DNA of 64,000 nucleotides from Tenrec ecaudatus (Eukaryota > Chordata > Mammalia > Afrosoricida > Tenrecidae), in contig NC_134541.1 in assembly GCF_050624435.1 (NCBI RefSeq), positions 13,034,995-13,098,994 on the forward strand, given 5' to 3'. A program made the translations under genes and the position numbers. The notes beneath the pieces are model-generated. The model saw only the letters and a list, made by a program, of their open reading frames with translations, was not told the DNA's origin and ran no database searches. How positions within the stretch are numbered: the stretch's first letter is position 1; every line of letters begins with the position of its first letter. Positions 55,651 through 64,000 of this stretch are shown here, one piece after another.

Positions 55651-56185
55651 CAGGTATACCTTGTTTTATTGTCCCCCAAAGAGACGGCATCTTTTACCTT
55701 TGACAGTTTGTGGAATCCAGTGTAAAGCAAGTCTATGGGCACCAGCAGCATGTGCTTGCCTCGTGACTCCGGGTCACATTTTGGTCATCCTCACAACACT
55801 TCAAGCTTTCTCATAATGCTCTTGCATGCTTAATAAAATCCAAAACCAAACTCACTGCCATTGAGTTGATGCTGGCTCATAGCTATAGGACAGGCTAGAA
55901 CTGTGCCTGTGAATTTCTGAGACGGTAACTTAGGGAGCAGAAAGCCCCATCTGTCTGCTACAAAGCCGCTGGTGGGTTCGAACTGCTGATCTTGTAGATT
56001 GCAGCCCATTGTGTAACCACCACGCCTCCAGGGCTCCTTAATAGATGACAGTGTGGCAAAAATCATAAAACTTTCTACCCACTGGGAAACCACACACTTC
56101 CCGTGGCTCATTTTATTGAGGTACTTGCTTTTGATTGTAGTGGTCTGGACTTGGACCCTTCACATCTGCGGGATCTGTGTAAACC
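55651..56185 (+). mobile_element. Tigger1-type MITE split by a SINE
   Basis: Left half 55651-55830 starts CAGGTATACCTTGTTTTATT. Right half from about 56041 has ATGACAGTGTGGCAAAAATC, ACCCACTGGGAAACCA and GGTCTGGACTTGGACCC, matching the Tigger1 3' end. The AfroSINE at 55838-56040 sits between them. Same deletion type as the copy at 18.1 kb. Confidence 0.82.
55838..56040 (-). mobile_element. AfroSINE inside a Tigger1 MITE
   Basis: AAACTCACTGCCATTGAGTT, GTGGGTTCGAACTGCTGATC, CCTCCAGGGCTCC. Confidence 0.85.
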
Positions 56186-56592
56186 AGTGAGTGAGCCCAG
56201 TAACACAAAGCCTTGCTCCAAACCCAGCTCCGGCCCTTCCAGGCTCTGTCTCCGGGCAGCTTGCTGGTGCAAGTGGCAAGTCCTGTGCTTAGCACAGAGG
56301 GGACCTAAGGGAACTGCTCTTTTCTGGCTCCCCTTCCTTTACTTCATCATCAGCCAGCATTCACTTCCTGTCTCTCCTTACCTGCCGACATTGGTTCAGT
56401 GCTGTTTTAGGCGAGTTTCTCATCCTTCACCTCGAAATGTGTTGGGAGTTTGAGCCTCCGCTGGGCTGGTGGTGCCCTCTCAGTGTTACCAGCAGCAGAT
56501 GAGACTGGGGGCTCTGGCTCTCTCCAGAGGCACTGACGCATGGTGGTGAACTTTGTAAAGTTCCGGTGCCTTAGGTTCCAGGGTGAGCCTTT

Positions 56593-57123
56593 CTTTCTTT
56601 CTTTTTTAAAATTGTTTTATTAGGGGATCATACAACTCTTATCACAATCCATACATACATTAGTTGTGTAAAGCACATTTGTACATTCATTGCCCTCATC
56701 TTTCCCAAAACATTTGCCCCTGGCATCAGCTCCTCATTTTCCCCCCTCCCTCCCCTCTCGCCCCTGCCTTATGAGCCCTTGATAATTTACAAATTATTAT
56801 TTTGTCATATCGTTCCCTCTCCGACATCTCCCTTCACCCACTTTTCTGTTGTCTGTCCCCCAGGGAGGAGGTCACATGTAGATCCTTTTAATTGGTTCCC
56901 TCTTTCCAACCCACCCGCCCTCCACCCTCCCAGTATCGCCACTCACACCACTGGTTCTGAAGGGATCATCTGCCCTGGATTCCCTGTGTTTCCAGTTCCT
57001 ATCTGTACCAGTGTACATCCTCTGGTCTAGCCAGACTTGTAGAGTTGGGATCGTGATAGTGGGGGAGGAGGAAGCATTTAGGAACTAGAGGAAAGTTGTA
57101 TGTTTCATTGTTGCTACATCGCA
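56593..57123 (-). mobile_element. L1-type 3' end in SPATA2 intron 1, with target duplication
   Basis: Matches the L1-type family in reverse from its A tail (T-rich at 56593-56625) inward for about 530 bp. A perfect 13-bp duplication AGGGTGAGCCTTT lies at 56580-56592 and 57124-57136, so this is a complete, 5'-truncated insertion. Confidence 0.88.
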
Positions 57124-57139
57124 AGGGTGAGCCTTTGTT

Positions 57140-59190
57140 AGAGAGAAGTTGCAGCCCTGTTTAGGAGGCTGGGCCCCATCCCTCTGTTTAAATGGCTCTC
57201 AGAGGCAGGAGGGTGGCGGGTCCAGTGGGTCCTCCTTTGGCAGGGTTGTCTAGGAGTGGCGTCTTCTGGGTGGCAGTGCATTGTTATTTGTGTTTTCTGT
57301 ACTGAGCACACTCCATTGGGTCCCAGCTGCTTTTACAAGCACTGAGAACAGGATTTCGTCATCTTGACCATAGCCCCTCCTCCCCTTCTCGTCCTTCCCC
57401 TGCTGCCCGCAGCCAAGGCAAAGAATAGACACTGCAGCCTACCTAGGTGCCCACACAGGCCTGGCTAGGGCACTAGCAGGAGCATGAACTTAAAATCTGA
57501 AGGCCAGGCTTGGACTTGGGGTCCATGGCCTAACCCTGAGCTCCATACCTCACAAGGACATCAATGAGACACTGAAGGGCCCAGGTCATTCACTTGCCTG
57601 TTTCTCCAGCACCTGCTACGTGGAGCTTACTGGGTAACGGGAGACCTAGCACAGGCTTACGTAGGACTTCCCTTTGAAACTGGGGAATTAACTCTTCCTC
57701 ACACTTTCTCCTCCACACTTACCTTCACTTGCTGTTTGTGCAGTTTCACGTGCAGCTAAAGTAAAGCTAAATTAAGCATCCGCACCTGTTCTGACTTACC
57801 TCCATGTGCCACTGAAGGACACACTGGGGAACAATCTCCTGCCTTGGGGTGATCAGATCATGAGTCCCAGGATGGTGGCTCTCGAGGGCCTGGGAAGGTG
57901 TGAGTCCTTTTAGCTGACTTAAGTGGCCGTGGAGCGCCTGATGAGAGAGAACCCGAGAAAGAAGTCCAGCAGCATGTGTTAGGGGGGGACTGACTTCAAC
58001 TTGGGGCTCCCTGGCGGGAAGACTGCACTGAGACAGGAGTACAGAGCCCAGCCGTGTTGATTGAGGCCTTGGCCTTGGTCGGGAGGAAGGACCTTTGGCT
58101 GCATGGGTTTGTGTTTCCTTCATGCTGCTGCTCACCTGTGTGTGTGCCTGAAGCTCTGGGCTGCCATAGCAGAACCCCGTAGGGTCAGAGAAGGTGACGT
58201 CACTGTTCCTGGGCCTGCATATCTCTCCCCTCTTCCATCATAGGACCCTGGGGTCTTCTAGGCACTGTGGAGAAGCTGCGAATGTGCTGGATGAACTCTG
58301 AACTGAAAGTGCTGTTACTGACCTTGTACCACGTCAGCATCAGGAGCCTTCACGATGCCCTGAGCTGCCTGCCCTCAGCTCTGGTAGAGCCACAGCCAGC
58401 AGGTCTCTGAGAAGCACCTGAATGGCCCAGGCACCGTGCTCACTTTGCTGAGTAAGATGGTTCCTGAGCTGCGCCCACGGGGCTGTGGTTTGGGAACAGG
58501 TGGGTGTGGAGGTGCTGTGTCTGCCTCCCGGTGGGGGCACTTGCCCGTTCTGCGCACTTCCTTGTACATTCTTCCCATCTTGGGGCTTAGCACCCTCCAA
58601 ACAATGCGCTGCTTCGAGAACTCCGAGCCACACTCTGTGAGGCCTCTTTACCTGGTCACCTGTGGTCCTCTAGCCAGCCCTGGACTAGACAGCATGTCTT
58701 TAACTTCACCTCCATTGTTCAGAGGCAGAAGGCAGGCCCAGAGGGCTGAGTCGTTGACTCAGTAACCTGGGGATGCAGAGCCTGGCTGCTCCCCGGGCAG
58801 TCTGGCTGCCAGTCTTGTGCTCGGCACCCTCTTCCTAGTGCTGGGCCGAGCGCTTCGGCATCATGACGCGCTGCTCCATTCATGCTGCTAACCAGTGCCT
58901 CCACAGACAGCGAGATGGTTTCAGCCCCAAGTGCCCCAGTTCTGAGTGCCATCCCTCCTCACCGTGAGCCGGCGTCTAAGGTCAGGGGAAATGCAGTCCT
59001 TGCAGGTGTTCCAAGACAGGTCCGTGTACATGGCTGTGGAGTAAAAGATGAACGCCCGAACCTGCTCTGAGGCCTCTGGGCTCAGGATGTCATGGTGGCT
59101 GTAGCTTCACCTCTTGCCCCTCCCTCTGTGCTCACTCTACCACCCCAGTTTCTGCCTTGGGAAGGCAGAGTGCCAGGTTAAGCGCTTACC
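57140..59190. other. SPATA2 intron 1, unique part
   Basis: Two kb without a recognisable repeat. No coding exon is expected here from the known gene structure. Confidence 0.4.
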
Positions 59191-59194
59191 TTAC

Positions 59195-59371
59195 CAGCGG
59201 TTCTCAACCTTCCTCATGCTGCAACCCTTTCATACAGCTCCTCCTGTGGTGGTGACCCCCCCAACATAACATTATTTTCATTGCTACTTCATCACTGTCT
59301 TTTTGTTACTGTGATGAATTGGGTGACCCCTGTGAAAAGGTCGTTCGAGACCCACAGGTTGAGAACCGCTG
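59195..59371 (-). mobile_element. SPIN hAT MITE in SPATA2 intron 1
   Basis: About 177 bp with ends CAGCGGTTCTCAACC and GGTTGAGAACCGCTG, and the SPIN interior in reverse. It lies 0.5 kb before the SPATA2 exon 2 acceptor. The target duplication is not clear. Confidence 0.88.
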
Positions 59372-59396
59372 GCTTAGACCTTGGTGCCCGGCTACC

Positions 59397-59480
59397 TGGG
59401 CTCAGCCTCTTAATGGCTCTGTGACCTTGACCGTGTTTCTTGCTGTCTTCATGTTTTAGTTTTTACATCTGTAAGAAAAG
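59397..59480 (+). mobile_element. MIR fragment in SPATA2 intron 1
   Basis: GGCTCTGTGACCTTGACCGT and TAGTTTTTACATCTGTAAGA match MIR. Confidence 0.55.
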
Positions 59481-59914
59481 GGATTCATTTGATGGCAGTG
59501 GGCTTGGTTTTGTTTTGGAATGGGCCTGTTAGGAGCGGCACATGCGCATGCATGTGAGGTGTGAGGGGAGGCTTCCTGTCTACAGGAAGTGCTCTGAAAG
59601 TCCTGGCTCAGGGCCTTGCTCCCCGTAGATGCTTCAGCTGGTGCACCCTCCGCCCACCTATCTCCTGACCAGCTCCTCGTCCTTGGGGGCTGACTGGACA
59701 TCACCACCTCCCCTCCCCCCCCACTCTGAATGTTCCTTCAGGAGCATCTGTCCCTTTTTATCTGAGTGCGACACTGAGGCTGCCCTTGTCTGGGGAGCTT
59801 GCTGAATGGCTGGGCAGCAAGAGGCCGGGTCTGCTGGCTGGTGAGCCTCTGCAGGCAGGAGCTGCGAGCCCTGCGGATGACGCCTCTCGATGCCTCTCAT
59901 TTCTGCCCTTTCAG

Positions 59915-60356
59915 AGTGCGCCGCGGGCCCAGGCAGGCAGCATGGCAGTGCCCTCCACCCTGGCCCCGCCCCGGCCCCAGAAGCCATGGAGGACATAGGG
60001 TAGCCCATTCCGCAGACCGGATGGGGAAGCCCAGTTCAATGGATACAAAATACAAGGATGACTTATTTCGGAAGTACGTGCAGTTCCACGAGGGCAAAGT
60101 GGACGCCCCCCCCAGCAAGCAGCGGCCAGGCGGCGATGAGTTCCTGCGGGTGGCGGCCTCCACTCTGCTCAGCCTGCACAAGATCGACCCCTTCTATCGG
60201 TTCCGGCTGATCCAGTTCTACGAGGTGGTGGAGCGTTCCCTGCGCTCTCTCGGCTCATCCAGCCTGCGGGCCCTGCACTGCGCCTTCAGCCTTCTGGAGA
60301 CAGTGGCCGTCAACCTCTTCCTCTTCCCCTGGAAGAAGGAGTTCAGAAACATCAAG
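59915..60356 (+). CDS. SPATA2: SPATA2 exon 2 (5' UTR plus residues 1-112)
   Basis: A pyrimidine tract and CAG at 59912-59914 precede about 106 noncoding bases, then the ATG at 60021. The donor GTAAGG follows AAG at 60356. The region upstream of this ATG within the exon is the 5' UTR. Confidence 0.9.
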
Positions 60357-62193
60357 GTAAGGAAGGTCGAGTGGAAGCTGAGCAGTGCTGCACGCTGCGT
60401 GTGATTGTGGGCTCCTGTCTCTTCACCCAGATCCCTGGCCGTGCGGTTGGGAAAGTGGGCAGCCCTGAGGCTGTAGGGCCAGAGCCCAGGGCTGGGCTTG
60501 AGTCAGGCTGTGGCAGTGCCTGGTTGGCATCTGGAGGGGGGTGGGGGGGGGCGCGGGCAGGGGTCAGGCAGGCCTGTGTGGGAGGCAGGCAGCTTTGAGA
60601 GGGGTGAATTTTGCCTCATTTCGCTGGCTCAGCAGAGGGCCCTCCAATCAGGCTCGGGAGTCTAACGTATTACCAGACCCTTGTGGGAATGCCAGGAGGA
60701 AATAGCCTCATGTTCTTCGGGCATTTGACCAACAATCTGATCTTCAGAGGGAGCAGGACTTGCACGCCCCTGTGACCTCTGACCTCAAGGAAGCCACTGG
60801 AGCTCTCCTTCCCCCCAGCCCGTGTGCTCCCTCACAGCAGTGCTCCTTGCTCTCAGGAGACGTCAGCTCTGCCTTCTGCACGGGGAGCTGGGAGGTCACC
60901 CCCTCCCTCCTCGCCCATGTCCTAGCACAGCCCAGAGGGAAAACCCTGCCCCCTCTCCCTTCCTCCTCCTAGACCTACACAGGCCCCTTCGTGTATCACC
61001 TGAAGTCGGCGCTGCTCGAGGAAGACATCCGGGCCATCCTGAAGATCATGGGCTACGTGCCCGAGTTGGGGACTGCGTATAAGCTCATGGAGCTGGTGGA
61101 GACCCTCCCGGTGAAGATGGTCTCCTTCGAGCTCTTTCTGGCCAGGGTGGAGTGTGAGCAGATGCTGGAAATTCACTCACAAGTGAAGGACAAGGGCTAC
61201 TCTGAGCTGGACGTTGTGAGCGAGCGCAAGACCAGCACTGAGGACGTGCGTGGATGCTCCGATGCCCTGCGCTGGCGCGCCGAGGGCAGGGAGCACCTGA
61301 CAACCTCAATGGCCCGGGTGGTGCTCCAGAAGTCGGCCAGCGAGAGGGCAGCCAAGGACTACTACAAGCCCCGCGTGACCAAGCCCTCGAGGTCGGTGGA
61401 CGCCTACGACAGCTACTGGGAGAGCAGGAAGCCGCCCTTGAAGGCTTCCCTGAGCCTGCGCAAGGAGCCCCCCCTGGCAGCAGACTCGGGGGATGACTTC
61501 AGGGACGAGATCATCCGCCCGTCCCCCTCGCTCCTGACCATGTCCAGCTCCCCCCACGGCAGCCCGGATGACCTGCCGTCCCATTCCCCCAGCAACGGCC
61601 TGCTGCGTGGCACATACTTCTCCACTCAGGATGACGTGGACCTGTACACAGACTCGGAGCCCAGGGCTGCGTACCGTCGGCAGGATGCCCTGCGGCCAGA
61701 CGTGTGGCTGGCCCGAAATGATGCCCACCCCCTCTACCACAAGCGTCCGCCCCCCGCCAAAGAGCCCGCCCTCTCCAAGTGCTCGAACTGCGGGCTGGCG
61801 AGCAGCGCCTCCCTCTGCCAGCGCTGTGATAGCCTGCTCGCTGGTCCCCCACCTGTCAAGCCTGGCTCCGGCTCCAGCAAGGCCTCTGCCCACGAGGGAC
61901 TGGCCCACACATCGCTGCGGGAAAAATACTCGGGCCAGACTCAGGGCCTTGACCGGCTGCTGCCCCTCCACTCCAAGTCCAAGCCCCCTGCCACGGCCAC
62001 CTCCCGCTGTGGCTTCTGTAACCGCCCAGGCGCCACCCACACCTGCACGCAGTGCTCAAAAGTTTCCTGTGACGCCTGCCTCAGCGCCTACCATTACGAC
62101 CCCTGCTGCAAGCAGAGCGAGTTGCACAAGTTCATGCCCAACCACCAGCTGAACTACAAGTCCGCCTCGTTCTCCCACCTCGTGTACAGATAG
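60021..62193 (+). CDS. SPATA2: SPATA2, CYLD-HOIP adaptor (two coding exons, 518 aa)
   Basis: Coding exons 60021-60356 and 60973-62193 join in phase 0 at KEFRNIK/TYTGPF to give 518 residues (human 520). The start [15 protein letters not shown] matches the human N-terminus. The N-terminal half holds the PUB-domain region that binds the CYLD catalytic domain. A PUB-interacting motif, [12 protein letters not shown] with Y337, binds HOIP. The C-terminal third has cysteine pairs C382/C385/C394/C397 and C458/C461/C470/C473/C478/C481, likely zinc-binding, and ends SFSHLVYR. The known role is to bridge the deubiquitinase CYLD to the linear ubiquitin assembly complex at TNF receptor and NOD2 complexes, in cytosol, tuning NF-kB and necroptosis. 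It was first described as FSH-responsive in Sertoli cells. The frame is intact and all named motifs are present. Confidence 0.97.
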
Positions 62194-62920
62194 ACCTGAC
62201 CCAGCCCCTTCCTGCCACAAGGGCTACACCACTGACCTGCTTTCCCAGTGACCAGGGCCTACCCTTGCACACACATGTAGGGGCCAGGGGCACACGGGGG
62301 TGCCACGCCACGTCATGTCATGCCACGCCATGTAGTTCACTCAGCTACCGGTGACTTCAACTGAGGCTGCTTTGTCATTTGACAAGGGAGAGAAGAGAGG
62401 GTGGCACTTCCGTTCAGAGTCATTTTTTTTTGGCTTATTACTCCTTACTCAGATTTTGTGTGTGGTTGTTGCTTTTTGTTTAAGAAGAGGATTTTGATCT
62501 CTGGGCCTCTCTGCCCCTCCCCGTCTCTCCGTGAAGCTACCTTGGACTGAGAAGGGCCCTTCAGGTCACTTCTGAGTGACCACCTGGGGAGTCGAGTTAG
62601 CTAGAGGCCTGCTGGCTTGTGAAATGAGCCCTCCTGCCACACTGGGGCCTCTTCAATGGCTCACCCCTTCTCCGCCCAGTCCTGAGCCCAGCACCCTGAC
62701 CTGGCCTCCCCGCCCCGGGCTTGAGAGGCCGCACAGAGCTCAGTGTTACCGAAGGTCCTGCTGTGGCCCGCTCAGCTGGTAGGTGCCCCACATCATCAGG
62801 TGGACTTTCCACCACAGGATGAGCTCGCCTCCTCCCATTGTTTGCACATCCTAGTCTTACTGTACTGTAAATAGAGGTTTTTGAAATTTATTTTTAAATA
62901 AATATTCAACTTGCCGCGTG
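60973..62920 (+). CDS. SPATA2: SPATA2 exon 3 (residues 113-518 plus 3' UTR)
   Basis: The acceptor CTCCTCCTAG ends at 60972. Coding sequence runs to TAG at 62191-62193. The 3' UTR continues to an AATAAA at 62897-62902, so cleavage is expected near 62920. A short run of CCACG/CATG-like repeats lies at 62300-62335 in the UTR. A longer 3' UTR using a later signal is possible. Confidence 0.9.
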
Positions 62921-62929
62921 TTTCAAAGT

Positions 62930-63715
62930 GGTTAAGAAAATTAATGATGTAGCTATTTATAAAGATGCCCTGGGTTCTTCTGTCTTCCGAGCGAGGGTCT
63001 CCGCCCTCTCGTATCATAGCCTCCACTCACTGCAGCCCGAGAGTCAAGGTGAATAATGGTTTGGGGCTGGGGAGGACCTGAGAAGATGTCCCTTTTTCTT
63101 GAGCTGGTGGAGCCACTCCGTCTCCCTTCCAGTAACTATACACCTACCTCCAGTGTGCATGGACCCTCAGCCTCGGTCCCAGCCTCTCCAGAGTCCTGGA
63201 GTCTTGTCAGAAGAATCATTCGAGATTCCCTCCACCCCTCCACTCAGCCCTCCTCTCGCCATGCCCGGGACTCACCTGCAGCAAGCTTTACCATCGTTTT
63301 GCACCAAAAGTCAGGAGTTGGCGTGCGTCCTTTAGTGAGACGTCTCAGACACAGAACGGAGTCTCAGACACAGAGCGGAGCGTAAGCATTTCCCGGCCAC
63401 CACCTCGGGTGAATGAGTGACCCGGGTTCCCTCCTGGGGGTGCAGAACAGAAGTGAGGCAAGAGCTTGAAAAGAGAACGGCTCCCTGTAGACTAAGAAGA
63501 ACCGTGTTCCAGCACTCGGTGCTCGTGACGGACAGCATGTCAGCGGAACTCATGGGCAGAGGGTTTGCCAGTGGGATGCGGCTGTTTCATTCTGGAGCAA
63601 GTTCCAATCGGAGGTCACTGCTCATTTGCCCATGTCCTCCCAACTCAGCCGAATGATTTTAAGATTTCTCAGCTCTTCTATGGCTCTTTTAACTCTCATC
63701 TTGTAGAACATAACA
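62930..63715. other. Sequence downstream of SPATA2
   Basis: No exon of SLC9A8, the expected next gene, and no repeat recognised before the SINE at 63716. Confidence 0.45.
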
Positions 63716-63925
63716 TGGGAGCCCTGGTGGCACAGTCTTTAAAACATTTGGTGGCTGGCCTAAAGGTTGCCAGTTCCAACCCATCAGCCGCCCTCCGGGA
63801 GAAAGATGGCAGTCTGCTCCTGTTACGGTGACCGCCTTGGAAATCCTGTGGGGCAGTTCCACTCTGTCCTAGAGGGCCATGCTAAGTTGGCCTCCACTCG
63901 GCTCGACAGCACCAGCCCAGGTCGA
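63716..63925 (+). mobile_element. AfroSINE near the right edge
   Basis: GGAGCCCTGGTGGCACAGTC start, CTTGGAAATCCTGTGGGGCA middle, CCACTCGGCTCGACAGCA end. Confidence 0.82.
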
Positions 63926-64000
63926 GTACCTATAGACACACAAGGTGTACACACAGCTGAGTTTCAGCCAACTTGATCACGAAGACCAGCTCATTGCAGG

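Noticed and set aside
60533-60556. G-rich run in SPATA2 intron 2, possible G-quadruplex
   Set aside because: Short and common in GC-rich introns; no sign of a specific role.
61306-62040. 244-codon open frame antisense to SPATA2
   Set aside because: A shadow of GC-rich coding sequence on the other strand, where the SPATA2 match is clear.
62930-64000. Possible 3' end of SLC9A8, the expected neighbour
   Set aside because: No exon or UTR match recognised; in human it lies about 11 kb further on.

Overview
The window is nuclear DNA from an afrotherian mammal, most likely a tenrec (Echinops telfairi or a close relative). Three signs support this. About 35 copies of a tRNA-derived SINE of the AfroSINE type are scattered on both strands. 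There are BovB-like RTE and afrotherian-type L1 3' ends. There are also several copies of the hAT transposon SPIN (Space Invaders), which among afrotherians is known from tenrecs. The species call is inference; the gene calls do not depend on it.

Two intact host genes lie head to head. RNF114 runs on the minus strand, with a CpG-island promoter near 33.1 kb, six coding exons and a poly(A) signal near 13.6 kb. It encodes a 230-residue RING E3 ligase. SPATA2 runs on the plus strand, with a CpG-island promoter near 53.7 kb, a noncoding first exon, two coding exons and a poly(A) signal near 62.9 kb. It encodes a 518-residue CYLD-LUBAC adaptor. The divergent pair about 20 kb apart matches human 20q13.13. 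The human neighbours SNAI1 and SLC9A8 are not in the window. Both proteins work in ubiquitin signalling linked to NF-kB and inflammation.

Layout: 0-13.5 kb is intergenic and holds an RPL17 processed pseudogene, SINEs, L1 and L2 tails and a MaLR-like LTR. 13.57-33.1 kb is RNF114. Its introns carry a Tigger1 MITE, a SINE with a SPIN inside, an MLT1-like LTR split by a 1.87-kb noncoding L1-type insertion, an hAT MITE, and an ERV2-like LTR in sense orientation. 33.3-53.4 kb is the divergent intergenic space, rich in mobile elements: SPIN copies (one split by a younger L1), a cluster of RTE 3' ends, a second RPL17 pseudogene, and a solo LTR inside a MIR. 53.4-62.9 kb is SPATA2, whose first intron holds a Tigger1 split by a SINE, an L1 tail with a clean target duplication, and another SPIN. 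62.9-64 kb is unremarkable apart from one SINE.

I found no new gene system, CRISPR array or structured RNA gene. The most interesting material is the nested insertions, which give a relative chronology, and two RPL17 retropseudogenes that share the same lesions and so descend from a common non-functional source.
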